Shown here one piece after another: positions 1-8,461 of a stretch of 38,280 bases of DNA. The stretch comes from Bacillota bacterium. GTDB taxonomy: Bacteria; Bacillota; SHA-98; UBA4971. Each line of letters opens with the position of its first letter. Positions within the stretch are counted from its first letter, which is position 1. The translations under genes were made by a program, and so were the position numbers. The notes under the pieces are model-generated. The model was not told the origin of the DNA and ran no database searches. It was given only the letters and a program-made list of their open reading frames with translations. The stretch is taken from positions 1 through 38,280 of the forward strand of contig JASEJE010000030.1 of NCBI GenBank assembly GCA_030024085.1. The letters run 5' to 3'.

Positions 1-53
1 GCAACCCCAACACCGTCAGGGAAGATGGCGCAAACTTATGGCGCCATACTTAG
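1..53. repeat. Right end of a MITE-like fold-back element (partial copy)
   Basis: The first 53 bases match the right-hand ends of the elements at 7469-7680 and 8074-8287. They carry the tail of the ACCGGCAACCC arm, the shared CACCGTCAGGGAAGATGGCG block and the terminal ATGGCGCCATACTTAG. The rest of this copy lies outside the window. Confidence 0.75.
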
Positions 54-129
54 CCAGGCCCCCTGTATGCTTCGAGGCATGGTGCTCGTTGAGTGCAGGA
101 GGCAGGAGGGAAGGAAGGAGTGAGACAAC

Positions 130-1119
130 GTGACTGGGACGACGATTCGCCGCTGGTCTGGTGCGGCGCGCGTGCTTGCGCCGGTTAGTGGGACGCGAAT
201 CATGGTGATGGCCGTGGTGGTGCTGGCGCTGGCGGCTGCGGCACTGCCCCATGCAGCCGCCGCAGAGGAGTTTGGCTTCGTGGACCCGTTCGGGTTCGCA
301 GACGCGCGCCTCATGGGCATGGGCTACTCGCACGTGGCGGTGTGGGACGCGCCCAACCCGCTCTACTCGAACCCCGCCTCGTTCGGTCTATCGAGGGAGC
401 AGCTTGTCCTCACGTTCGGGGCAGGCTGGGGAGATAGCGCCGAGGCGGACAACTTCAAGTTCGTGGCCGTCTCAGACGTGGACCGGGGTGCCGGGGCGGG
501 CGGGTTCGCGTGGGGGCAGTATAAGTGGCGCGAGGGGGACGCGCTCTTCTCAGAGAACACGTTCAACTACTCGGTTGGTAAGCGCTTCGCAGACTGGGGC
601 GCGCTCGGGATGGGAGTGCGCTACCTGCGCGGCGGTGCGACCGGGACCAGGACCGGGGCCTGGGCTGAGGACCCGGAGGATGTCCCGGGCTGGCGCGGCC
701 TTGCGGCGGACGCCGGGCTCATGCTGAAGCACAGCGCCATCTCGTTCGGGGTGATCGCCCGCGACGTTACCGTGACGCGCCTCGCCTTCGACGACGGCAC
801 TACGGTGACCGTCAGGCCGAGCTACTCCGCGGGCCTGAGTCTGCAACCTTCGGGCCGGGCTGTGCTGGCCATCGACGCCCACCGAGTCGCGCCCGACGAG
901 GGTGGGCACGAGATCTACACCGGTGGCTTCGAGGGGTGGCTCACCCCACACCTTGCGCTACGGGGCGGGGTCATCGTGGGGGACGGCGCGGACCCCGAGG
1001 CGCGGGCTTACACGGGTGGGATCGGCCTGCGGTTCGGCGACTTCGAGATGTCCTACGCGCTGCTCACAGCCGAGGAGCAGGTTAAGAGGCAGTGCATAAC
1101 GCTGACGAGACGGTTCTGA
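130..1119 (+). CDS. Exported beta-barrel-like protein (PorV/UPF0164-like N-terminus)
   Basis: A 329-residue protein with an N-terminal signal sequence: a basic region, a hydrophobic core around residues 25-40, and a likely cleavage after an Ala-rich stretch near residue 45. The mature start reads DARLMGMGYSHVAVWDAPN followed by NPASFG. That resembles the GMGGA...DA...NPA pattern of PorV/UPF0164-type outer-membrane barrels. The rest alternates Gly, aromatic and polar residues as beta-hairpins do, and the last residue is Phe, typical of outer-membrane barrels. The GTG start has an AAGGAG 9 bases upstream. Downstream are convergent repeats and a gene on the other strand. Family assignment rests on pattern only; a surface-exposed beta protein of another family is possible. 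Confidence 0.6.
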   Translation: MTGTTIRRWSGAARVLAPVSGTRIMVMAVVVLALAAAALPHAAAAEEFGFVDPFGFADARLMGMGYSHVAVWDAPNPLYSNPASFGLSREQLVLTFGAGWGDSAEADNFKFVAVSDVDRGAGAGGFAWGQYKWREGDALFSENTFNYSVGKRFADWGALGMGVRYLRGGATGTRTGAWAEDPEDVPGWRGLAADAGLMLKHSAISFGVIARDVTVTRLAFDDGTTVTVRPSYSAGLSLQPSGRAVLAIDAHRVAPDEGGHEIYTGGFEGWLTPHLALRGGVIVGDGADPEARAYTGGIGLRFGDFEMSYALLTAEEQVKRQCITLTRRF

Positions 1120-1284
1120 TTCGCGGGCGACTTCTCGGGATTACGCGGAGCGAGAGTGTGGGTTCTCGGGTCGCTTCGGGCTGGCGAGCCAATATGAGGA
1201 GGTCATGATGAGACGGTGCCGCGGGCAGTGCCGTCGCCGCCGAGTGAAGGTTCGTTAGTTCCTCCCAGTTTGCCAACATTTGGT

Positions 1285-1327
1285 GGGTTGCCGGTGTTGC
1301 ACTCTCTCTTTGAGTCACCGGCAACCC
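1285..1327. terminator. 12-bp perfect hairpin between convergent genes
   Basis: GGGTTGCCGGTG at 1285-1296 pairs perfectly with CACCGGCAACCC at 1316-1327 across a 19-base loop. It sits between two convergent genes and may end transcription from both sides, although there is no T-run. The arms match the internal arms of the MITE-like elements at 7469-7680 and 8074-8287, so it may be a deletion derivative of one. Confidence 0.5.
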
Positions 1328-1330
1328 TTC

Positions 1331-1508
1331 CTACTGCCGCTGGAGAAACAGCAAATGGTTTGCGAATTGTACGCTGCACAATCAGCCGATTATCGGCGAA
1401 TTGGCCGCTGGATAATCAGCCGATCATCGGCGAATTGCACGCCGGCCAATCAGCCAATTGCTGGCGAATTGTTCCCGGGATAATCAGCAAGCGGTTGGCG
1501 AAGCGACT
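1331..1508. repeat. 34-bp tandem repeat array, copy A
   Basis: Units begin at 1331, 1365, 1399, 1433, 1467 and about 1501, exactly 34 bp apart. The four middle units start AATTG and share an AATCAGCC core; two of them contain the palindrome GCCGATnATCGGC. The outer units are degenerate. The array near the right end of the window (38072-38280) is the same family in the opposite orientation. There is no coding signal. Confidence 0.85.
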
Positions 1509-1509
1509 G

Positions 1510-1589
1510 TTGATTCCCTTGGCTGGGACCGTCAGCTCTCGGCCGGAACCATTAGCCTTTAGCTGGGACCGTTAGCCTTTGGATGGAAC
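1510..1589 (-). repeat. Four 20-bp tandem units overlapping the stop of the sigma-54 activator
   Basis: Read on the minus strand, units lie at 1589-1570, 1569-1550, 1549-1530 and 1529-1510. The first encodes the last five residues and TAA of the activator (GTTCCATCCAAAGGCTAACG). The next two keep the same layout with TAA or TGA at the same place; the fourth is degenerate. Confidence 0.75.
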
Positions 1590-2714
1590 GCCGTATCTCC
1601 TGAGCTTCTTATATAGCCCCGATCGGGATATGTTGAGCATCCTGGCAGCCCTCGCCCTGTTGTTGCCCGCGGCGCGGAGCGCTGCCATGAGAATGGCACG
1701 TTCGTGGGCGGCGAGGGAGTCGTCGAGCCCCGGTCCCCTGAACCCCGCGGAGACGTCCAGGCGGGAGGCGGGGGTGTCCCAGAAGTAGACCGGGATGTCC
1801 TCAGGGTGGATCTCGTCGCCGTCCGTAAGGTTGAGGGCCCGCTCCAGGACGTTCTCCAGTTCGCGGAGGTTGCCCGGCCAGGTATACCTCAGGAATGCGT
1901 CCATCACCGCTGGATGGATACCCTTCACGGACGTGTGGCACACCTTGTTGAGCTTCTTCAAGAAGCAGTCCACAATCTCGGGCATGTCCTGCTTCCGCTC
2001 ACGGAGCGGCGGGATGGTTATCGTGATCACGTCCAGGCGGTAGTAGAGGTCCTCCCGGAACTCCCCCGTCGCCACCATCTCGCGGAGGTTCTTGTTGGTG
2101 GCCGCGATGAGCCTCGGGTCCACCGGGATCTCCCTGGCCCCGCCCAGCCGCTCGATGGTGCGCTCCTGTATCGCGCGTAGCACTTTTGCCTGGAGCATGA
2201 GGGGCATGTCGCCGATCTCGTCCAGGAATATGGTGCCGCCCGAGGCCTGCTCGAACTTGCCAGGCCGTCCTGTCCTGAGCGCTCCAGTGAACGCGCCCTC
2301 CTCGTAGCCGAAAAGCTCCGACTCCATAAGCGACTCGGGGACGGCCGCGCAGTTCACGACCACAAACGAGCCGTGTGCCCGGCTGCCAGCTTCGTGGATG
2401 GCGCGGGCGAACACCTCCTTTCCGACGCCGGTCTCGCCGAGCAGGAGGACGTTGGAGTCGCCGCGCGCCGCGCGCCGAGCGAGGTTGCGAGCCGCTGTGA
2501 TGCCCGGGCTGGAGCCGATTATCATCGCGAAGGGATCGCGATCGTGATCGCGGTCCTGGTCCCGACCGCGGTCTCGGTCCCGGTCCCGGTCCCGCTTCCG
2601 GTTCCAGTCGCGGGTGCGGTTCCAATCTCGGGGGCGGTCCCACTCGCGGTTGCGGTCGTAGTCCTTGTCCGGGGGCTTCTCAGCATGCGTGGTGGGCAAC
2701 ATGGCCCTCGACAC
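1572..2714 (-). CDS. Sigma-54 enhancer-binding activator without a recognisable sensor domain
   Basis: A 380-residue bacterial enhancer-binding protein that would remodel sigma-54 polymerase by ATP hydrolysis. The AAA+ core has Walker A GETGVGKE, the sigma-54 contact loop within ESELFGYEEGAFTGA, Walker [11 protein letters not shown] and RxDLYYRL. A Fis-type helix-turn-helix closes the protein (NNRARAARMLNISRSGLYKK). The first 60 or so residues hold no GAF, PAS or receiver domain. Residues of about 15-60 are an Arg/Asp/Trp/Asn low-complexity run encoded by imperfect hexanucleotide repeats. The start is GTG at 2714 behind GGAAGAGAG; an ATG four codons later (2702) is possible. It shares the AAA+/HTH layout of the hydrogenase-like activator at 8971-11415, including similar recognition helices, so both could bind related sites. 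Its target is not evident from neighbours. Confidence 0.9.
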   Translation of the reverse strand: MSRAMLPTTHAEKPPDKDYDRNREWDRPRDWNRTRDWNRKRDRDRDRDRGRDQDRDHDRDPFAMIIGSSPGITAARNLARRAARGDSNVLLLGETGVGKEVFARAIHEAGSRAHGSFVVVNCAAVPESLMESELFGYEEGAFTGALRTGRPGKFEQASGGTIFLDEIGDMPLMLQAKVLRAIQERTIERLGGAREIPVDPRLIAATNKNLREMVATGEFREDLYYRLDVITITIPPLRERKQDMPEIVDCFLKKLNKVCHTSVKGIHPAVMDAFLRYTWPGNLRELENVLERALNLTDGDEIHPEDIPVYFWDTPASRLDVSAGFRGPGLDDSLAAHERAILMAALRAAGNNRARAARMLNISRSGLYKKLRRYGVPSKG

Positions 2715-3443
2715 CTCTCTTCCATGCTACAACAGGTATTCGGGCAAGGATGTCGCTGCGCATCTCTCGCGATGCCATGCACACACGGCCCAGAAGGGCG
2801 CCGGAAAGCAACACTAACTAATAGAGTATGCAGAGCGCCGGGACATATGCAGAGCGGAGGTTGTCGGTGTTGCGCTCCCCAGTCCGGCCCCTGTTTTCTC
2901 GAAGGACTTGAGGAATGCACGGGTTTTCGCGGGCCGCCGCGAGCCGTACCTGAGCGGCGTGAGGCAGCGCGCTTTGTGTCGAACTCCTCCATAAAGCCGG
3001 AATACCCGGCGGCGCGATCTCACGCATCTCTCGTAAGGTCATGCCACCGGGTATTCCCCATTCTGGACTCGGTCCCGCCCGGAGGGGGCGGGCTGGTAGG
3101 TTTTCGACCACCAGCGAGGTGAAGGCGGTTACATTCCGACCACATTCGCCGCCCCGACACTGCAGCAGCGGTGACCTGGTTGCTTTATGACCAGGTCCCC
3201 CGCGAAAGCGGGCCTTTAGTGAACCCGCCCTGAGCGAACGTCGTGAAATGCGAAAACCGACCAGGCTGGCGGTTGGCGCGGGCATGCCATTCTACCGCCA
3301 GGACCCACAGGCGTAGAGAGACGCAGCCATGTGGATCCCTGGGGCTGCCTGCGCTGCCGTGGTCGGTTACACTCCAGCTACCCGGGATCTCAGTGTCCAC
3401 CTGCTGACCCCGGGTCATCGCTCCCACGATGGAACCATAGTGT
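2715..3443. other. 729-bp noncoding stretch with hairpins
   Basis: I see no convincing gene here; the open frames lack ribosome sites and protein-like composition. It holds two adjacent perfect hairpins at about 3173-3216 (GACCTGGT/ACCAGGTC and CCCGC-GAAA-GCGGG, a GNRA loop), a larger inverted repeat at 3255-3368, and a short match to the MITE arm near 2866-2882. Confidence 0.6.
3255..3368 (-). repeat. Inverted-repeat structured element, copy 1
   Basis: AACCGACCA at 3255-3263 pairs with TGGTCGGTT at 3360-3368, and a second long imperfect stem lies inside. On the minus strand the left flank reads TGGACACTGAG, then AGCTGGAGTGTAACCGACCA. The same flank and arms occur on the plus strand at 8363-8461. 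Confidence 0.6.
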
Positions 3444-5984
3444 TCACCTAGTTGTGAATTTTCGATGCAATGGGTCAGAATCCTCCAGGGGTGTGCGGAA
3501 AATGTGCGGCCCGCCCCGGGTGCAGCGGCGTCTGGGATAGGGCCCGCAGGGGGGCGTGTAGCGGCTGGGCATGTGTGATCGGGCTTCGGACGGCGAGTCT
3601 GCGTCCGGCCCGACCGGTCGCATTTGGGGCCCCTGCGCGTCGCCGGGCATGAGATATCCCGAGTCCGCGGCGTGCCGGTTCATGGCTCGGATGGACGCTA
3701 TGGCGGCGCGCATTGCGGGGGACGTGCGCTCGGCAGCGAAGTAGACCCTGGCGCATGGATACTCGCGCGACCTCCCGGCGCGGCCGGCCATCTGGACGAG
3801 CGCGCCTGCGTCGAAGACGCGCTCGAAGTCGGCGTAAAGGACGACTACGTCGGCCATGGGCACGGTTATGCCGCGCTCCATGATCGTGGTGGTGACGAGG
3901 ACGTCTATGTGCCCTTCCTTGAAGGCCTCGCGCAGCTGGTCGCGTTCGGGATGGCGCGAGTGCACGAACGCAACACGCGGTGGCGCGGGGAGGGACGGCG
4001 GGCTTGCAGGCGACAGCGGGCCGCGCCTCTCCACTGAGGCAAGGGAGGCTTCCAGCATGGCGCACACCCGTCCGGCGAGATCGATGGTGGGGACGAACAC
4101 GAAAACGCCGTGCCCCGCGCGAATCGAGGTCTCGATGACGGCGACCACCTCGGGCGGCAGCCCAGGTGCGGGTCGGCGCCCAGGTGTAGTCCGGGGCTGG
4201 GACAGCCTTGAGAGCGCGCCATGATCCTCGACCGGCGGAAGCTTCGCCGTGATGACGCTGGGCACGGGGAGAGGGTGCCCGTGGTGGCGGGCGGAGATCC
4301 TTACGAGGGCGACATCGCCCCGGTCGGCAGCGGCAACCAGGGACGGGTCGGGCGTGGCGGTCACGTATACGGTCTTGCCGCCAGGCGCCGTCGCGCGGCG
4401 GAGGGCGTGGCGGAGCATCCTGCTGCCGCGGAACGGAAACGCATCAGCCTCGTCGAGGACCGCGAGGTCGAAGGCCTGGTAGAACCTGAGCACCTGGTGG
4501 GTGGTGGCGACGACGATGTCCGCATCGCGGTAGCGCTCGCGGGAAGCGCCGCGCAGGGCGATGACCCGTGCGCCCGGCATGGCCGCGGAAATGCGCGGCG
4601 CAACCTCGGCCACCACGTCGCTCCTGGGGACGGCGAAGAGCGCGCGGCCGCCCCGTTGCAGCGTGAGGGCGATGGCGCTGAAGCAAACCTCGGTCTTTCC
4701 GGCGCCGCATACGGCGTACACGAGGCACTCGCTGCGCTCATCCTCGACCACGAACGACGCAAGGAAGCGCGAGGCGTCTTGCTGCTCATTCGTAAGCTCG
4801 AAGGGCAGCGTGATCTCCCACGCTGGGACCGGGTTGCCCTGGAGGTCGAGGCGCTCCGGACGCTCCGGACGCTCTGGACGCTGCGGGGACTCCGGACGCT
4901 CCACCCACTCGGGGCGCTCCTGGTGCTCTGGTAGGGCCACGCGTGCCGGGTGCGCGGCGGGCGGCGGCGTGTGAAAGTGCGCTTCCGCAGGGGCAGCGAA
5001 CGCGACTTCAACCAGTCCGCTGACCGGCGGGACAGCCGGCGCCTCGATCGCTGCGCCAGGGGCTGCTCCGGATTCCATCGCGGGCGCCGCTCCGGTTGCT
5101 GCGTCGGCCGCTGCGGGTCCGAGGCCGGCTGCTCCGGGATGCTCTGCGCCCGGTGCCCGGGCACGCCCCGGAGCGTAATAGAGGGGACGGCACGACCTCG
5201 CCTCCCCCATGGACACACACTCCACGCAACGCAGGCACTCGTCGCTCCCGCACGAGGCGCAGCTTGCTTCGACGATGTCGCGCCCGCCGCACCTCGCGCA
5301 GGTGGCCATCCCAAAGCGGTCGATGGTGACCGACGGAGCGCGACCGACAAGCCCGCGCACGATGAGCACCTGGAGCGCGTCCTCGAGCGGCCCGGCGACC
5401 GGACGGCCTCGCTCCTCGAGGGCGCGCCGGATTTCGTAGTCGAAGAGGATTCGTCCCTCCAGGACGTCACGAATGGCATCGAGATCCTCTTGCGATGGCA
5501 CCTCCACGGTGCTGCAGTCCCGGACCGTGACTGTGGCAGACCTCGCGCGGGCGGAGGTGCCCGGGTGCAGGCTGGCCGGCTCAGCCGTCCTGTGCCGGTC
5601 CTGCATGCGCGAGTGTGGCGGGCACTTCCGAGCAACGAAGGCGCGTAGCGCATTCCGGAGGTGAAGCAGTCGCCGCCAGGGCCCCCCGGTCAGCCCGGTC
5701 GCTGCCGGCTCCTGCGGCTGGGCTTCGGTCGGCCCGGCCTCCCGCGGGTGGCCCAACGCGGCGGGGACGGTTCCGGAGCGCGCTTCCACGCGTCCGGCCA
5801 CGCGCCGGGCTTCCCGCTCCGCAAGCGCGAGGGGCAGCGGACCTTTTGCCACCGTGAGGTGCTCGTATCCCTCCTCCGCGAGGACGACGAGGTCCAGAAG
5901 CGGGTAGTGGGAGACGCCGACGAGGGGGGAGCCGCTTTCCCGCAGCGTGCGGGCGACATACACGAAGTAGAGGGCACCGACCAT
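3444..5984 (-). CDS. comFA: ComFA-type DEAD-box DNA helicase/translocase with long N-terminal region
   Basis: ComFA is the ATPase thought to help pull single-stranded DNA through the membrane during transformation. This 846-residue version has a Cys4-type zinc site at about 229-256 (CARCGG then CASCGSDECLRCVEC), Walker A CGAGKT near 426, DEAD near 511, VTATP near 541 and QMAGRAGRS near 750. Family members are usually about 450 residues. The excess is an N-terminal 220 residues of unclear fold and a Pro/Ala/Glu linker before the helicase, with repeated ERPERPE. The frame is open further upstream to 6446, but that part is Cys/Pro-rich repeat translation. ATG 5984 has GGAGGAGG 8 bases upstream and begins MVGALYF, so I chose it. 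The last 70 or so residues are low-complexity. comFC lies divergently, whereas in Bacillus the two are co-oriented. Confidence 0.9.
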   Translation of the reverse strand: MVGALYFVYVARTLRESGSPLVGVSHYPLLDLVVLAEEGYEHLTVAKGPLPLALAEREARRVAGRVEARSGTVPAALGHPREAGPTEAQPQEPAATGLTGGPWRRLLHLRNALRAFVARKCPPHSRMQDRHRTAEPASLHPGTSARARSATVTVRDCSTVEVPSQEDLDAIRDVLEGRILFDYEIRRALEERGRPVAGPLEDALQVLIVRGLVGRAPSVTIDRFGMATCARCGGRDIVEASCASCGSDECLRCVECVSMGEARSCRPLYYAPGRARAPGAEHPGAAGLGPAAADAATGAAPAMESGAAPGAAIEAPAVPPVSGLVEVAFAAPAEAHFHTPPPAAHPARVALPEHQERPEWVERPESPQRPERPERPERLDLQGNPVPAWEITLPFELTNEQQDASRFLASFVVEDERSECLVYAVCGAGKTEVCFSAIALTLQRGGRALFAVPRSDVVAEVAPRISAAMPGARVIALRGASRERYRDADIVVATTHQVLRFYQAFDLAVLDEADAFPFRGSRMLRHALRRATAPGGKTVYVTATPDPSLVAAADRGDVALVRISARHHGHPLPVPSVITAKLPPVEDHGALSRLSQPRTTPGRRPAPGLPPEVVAVIETSIRAGHGVFVFVPTIDLAGRVCAMLEASLASVERRGPLSPASPPSLPAPPRVAFVHSRHPERDQLREAFKEGHIDVLVTTTIMERGITVPMADVVVLYADFERVFDAGALVQMAGRAGRSREYPCARVYFAAERTSPAMRAAIASIRAMNRHAADSGYLMPGDAQGPQMRPVGPDADSPSEARSHMPSRYTPPCGPYPRRRCTRGGPHIFRTPLEDSDPLHRKFTTR

Positions 5985-6513
5985 GCGATCATCCTCCTCC
6001 AGCCGGCTCCAGCCAGGACGCCCCGGCTGCAGTCGGGGGACGGCTGAGATAGGATCTTCGAGCCGCCCCCGGCAAGTCCTGCCAGAAACTGGCATGCCAC
6101 CCCAAAACCACCTGTTCGGGTGATTTGCCGCGCCGCATCCCGAAACCGTGCCTTCGGGTGATTGTGTCGGCTTCTGCCGGGAGGGTAATATGGTGCCGGG
6201 CACCGGGGAGACAGCAGACGGAGTGAGGCCGAGGCGGTGCGCGTCAGTGTGAGCGTGGGTCTGCGGGGCAGCCAGCAGTGCAGTGCAGTGCAGTGCGGGG
6301 CGGGGCGGTAAGGTGAAGCGAGGGCAAAGGAAGGCCGGCGCCGTGCGAAGTGCGTGAAGCAATGTAAGGCAAGCAGGGCGGGGCAGGGTAGGGCAGCACA
6401 GGACAGGATAACACATGGCAGGGCAGCGCAGGGCGGAGCAGGGCAAGGCCGGGCGAGGCCCGGCAAGGTTTCTGGCGTCCCGAGAGACGGTCCAGGTTGG
6501 GGAGGTCTGATAG
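5985..6513. promoter_or_regulatory. Divergent comFA/comFC spacer with G-rich repeats
   Basis: This 529-bp spacer must hold the promoters of both com genes, but no clear -35/-10 pair stands out. It contains a TGCCAG-AAA-CTGGCA hairpin near 6080, a twice-repeated TTCGGGTGATT, a CAGTG x4 run near 6280, and GGGCA-type pentamer repeats from about 6370 to 6470. GGGCGGGGCAGGGTAGGG at 6376-6393 is a canonical G-quadruplex motif on the comFC coding strand. Confidence 0.6.
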
Positions 6514-7455
6514 ATGCTTCATTGGTTTACCCCTAAAGGTGCAGGGGCTGACCCTCCGGGCGTGGGCACCACCGGCACCTGGCCCCGGACGTCCCGTCCC
6601 CGGGCGGCCGGCCCGTCAGGCCCGGGCACCGCTCCCGGGGGTGTGTGGGCTGGGGTCCGCGGGGCCGTCGTGAGTTTCCTTAAAGATGCGGTCGATGTCC
6701 TCTTGCCTGAGGAGGAAGGCTGCGTTCTCTGTGGGCAGGTCCGCGGCAGGGGTATGCAGGAAATCTTCTACGCTCCCATATGTAGCGGCTGCCTCGGGAG
6801 GATACCCTTCGTGCAGCCGCCATACTGCCAGACATGCGGGCGGCCCTTGAGGGGTGCGGTCGCCGAGGTCACCGGGGATGGCCTGCGCGATGGCCCTATC
6901 TGCCGCGACTGCGCGTCAGGCGGGAGGTTCTTCATGGTGGCCCGGGCGGCTGGAGTCTACGACGGTGCCCTGAAGGACTTCATCTATGCCCTGAAGTTCC
7001 GCGGCCGACGGGAGCTGGCGGAGGGCATCGGTGTCCTGATGGCGAGGGTCGCCGCGCGCGAAAAGGCCATGAGAGGTTCGCAGCTCTTAATCCCCGTGCC
7101 GCTGCACCCGAAGCGCCTCGCGGAGCGCGGCTACAACCAGGCCGAGCTCCTGGCACAGATGGTTGGATCGTGCCTCGGCCTCCCGGTGAGGTCAGCTCTC
7201 GTGCGGAGCGTCCTCACCGGCGAGCAGAACAAGCTCGGGAGGCGCGACCGGCGCGACAACCTCCGCGGGGTGTTCATAGTCCCGCGTCCGCTCGAGGTCG
7301 CCGGGAAGAGGGTTTTGCTTGTGGATGACGTCATCACCACCGGCGCCACTGCGAACGAGTGCTCTCGCGCGCTCTTGCGTGCAGGGGCGGGCGAGGTGCG
7401 GGTGCTCGCCGCTGCCGTGGCGCCACTTGAGAAAGAGTGGCTGCACCACACCTGA
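6514..7455 (+). CDS. comFC: ComFC/ComF-type phosphoribosyltransferase-fold competence protein
   Basis: A 313-residue ComF-family protein linked to DNA uptake. Zinc-ribbon cysteines appear as CVLC (70-73), CSGC (90-93), CQTCGRPL (105-108) and CRDC (130-133). The phosphoribosyltransferase domain follows, with ALKFRG near 160, PVPLHPKRLAERGYNQ near 195 and the PRPP loop VLLVDDVITTGAT at about 267-279. The family is usually 220-250 residues; the first 50 or so residues here are a Pro/Gly-rich extension. ATG 6514 is supported by GGAGGT 7 bases upstream. A GTG at 6670 (VSFLKDAVD) would give a standard-length protein but has a weak ribosome site. The comFA partner diverges upstream. Confidence 0.9.
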   Translation: MLHWFTPKGAGADPPGVGTTGTWPRTSRPRAAGPSGPGTAPGGVWAGVRGAVVSFLKDAVDVLLPEEEGCVLCGQVRGRGMQEIFYAPICSGCLGRIPFVQPPYCQTCGRPLRGAVAEVTGDGLRDGPICRDCASGGRFFMVARAAGVYDGALKDFIYALKFRGRRELAEGIGVLMARVAAREKAMRGSQLLIPVPLHPKRLAERGYNQAELLAQMVGSCLGLPVRSALVRSVLTGEQNKLGRRDRRDNLRGVFIVPRPLEVAGKRVLLVDDVITTGATANECSRALLRAGAGEVRVLAAAVAPLEKEWLHHT

Positions 7456-7468
7456 GCTGCCGCATCCC

Positions 7469-7680
7469 GCTAAGTAGATCGCCACAAGTTCGCGCTACTT
7501 TTCAGCGCGCAGGTCCTCTCCAGGGTTGCCGGTACTGCCCTCCGGGGACGGCGCGTGCGGTGAGATGCGTTCGAATTTGGCGCGCGGGCTAGCCAAATTC
7601 CAGGCGCCCCGCCCTAGCAAGCACCGGCAACCCCAACACCGTCAGGGAAGATGGCGCAAACTCATGGCCCCATACTTAGC
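7469..7680 (+). mobile_element. MITE-like fold-back element, copy 1
   Basis: Ends are an 8-bp perfect inverted repeat, GCTAAGTA (7469-7476) and TACTTAGC (7673-7680). Inside are nested inverted pairs: GGGTTGCCGGT (7523-7533) with ACCGGCAACCC (7623-7633), and GAATTTGGC (7573-7581) with GCCAAATTC (7592-7600). A near-identical copy in the same orientation lies 607 bp on, and a partial copy opens the window. It has no coding capacity, as expected of a non-autonomous element. Confidence 0.75.
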
Positions 7681-8073
7681 GAGGTCCGTGCCGGAGAGTC
7701 CACATCCTCTTTTAGCATACTGACACACCCTGGGGTCCCCAGTCTGCGAGTTGCCGGCGAGGCACTCAGAGCTGGCACCTCTGAGAGGTGCATCCGCTCT
7801 TTCACGATCCTCTTGACAGCCACGAAGCACGCAGCAACGCTGCTCGCCAAATGTTACAAGCCAGCCATCCGTCTTGACCCTTGCAGGCACTCGCGCGGCG
7901 AGAGAGAATCGCCGGGCTGCGGCCGTAGGTGAAAGAAGGAGAACGTCAGAGCAGGCCGCGTTCAGAGCGCAGGATTCGGAAGTGCCCAGCTAAACCGCGA
8001 TTAAGCGACCACTAAGTGACACGATCTACAATTGGTTTGCAGGCCCAGGGAATGCGGATGCAGGCAGAACCCA

Positions 8074-8287
8074 GATCTAGGTAGATCGCCAGAAATCCGC
8101 GCTGCTTTTCAGCGTGCAGGGGATCTCCTGGGTTGCCGGTGTTGCACTCCGGGGACGGCCCGCTCGCGGCGCGCCTCGTTCGAATTTGGCGCGCGGGCCA
8201 GCCAAATTCTCGACGCCCCGTCGTGCAAGCACCGGCAGCCCTGACACCCTCAAGAAAAGTGGCGAAAACTCATGGCGCCATACTTAG
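8074..8287 (+). mobile_element. MITE-like fold-back element, copy 2
   Basis: It matches copy 1 along its length with scattered substitutions: GTAGATCGCC at 8081, GGGTTGCCGGT at 8130-8140, the GAATTTGGC/GCCAAATTC inner stem, ACCGGCAGCCC at 8231-8241 and CATACTTAG at the right end. Its terminal repeats have diverged. Confidence 0.75.
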
Positions 8288-8392
8288 TGACAGGTTCCGG
8301 TTCGACCCGGCGGAAGGAATAGGGCCTGCAGGCGGGGGGCAGGGATCCGTACCCAGTAGACTGGACACTGAGGGTACGGGGAGCTGGAGTGT

Positions 8393-8461
8393 AACCGACC
8401 AGCCGTGTACATCGTGCGGCCAGGGTGACAGCCCTGGTGGCGCACGTCGGGCCGGTCGGTT
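8393..8461 (+). repeat. Inverted-repeat structured element, copy 2
   Basis: AACCGACC (from 8393) pairs with GGTCGGTT (8454-8461). An inner stem GTGCG...CGCAC encloses the perfect hairpin CCAGGG-TGACAG-CCCTGG. The left flank TGGACACTGAG and GAGCTGGAGTGTAACCGACC match the minus-strand copy at 3255-3368. Confidence 0.6.

Noticed and set aside
1331-1508. CRISPR or phage attachment site
   Set aside because: The 34-bp units are contiguous with similarity along the unit; there are no spacers and no integrase.
2373-3122. Plus-strand 249-residue open frame
   Set aside because: It overlaps the start of the sigma-54 activator in antisense, has no ribosome site and an Arg/Pro-rich shadow composition.
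3178-3193. Third sigma-54 promoter (GG-N10-GC with TTGCTT)
   Set aside because: The -24 half is poor, no upstream dyads are found and no plus-strand gene follows.
5985-6446. N-terminal extension of ComFA
   Set aside because: The residues are Cys/Pro/Leu repeats translated from G-rich DNA, and ATG 5984 has an ideal ribosome site.
7570-7605. tRNA T-loop (GTTCGAATTTGG)
   Set aside because: No acceptor, D or anticodon arms can be drawn; the motif belongs to the fold-back element.
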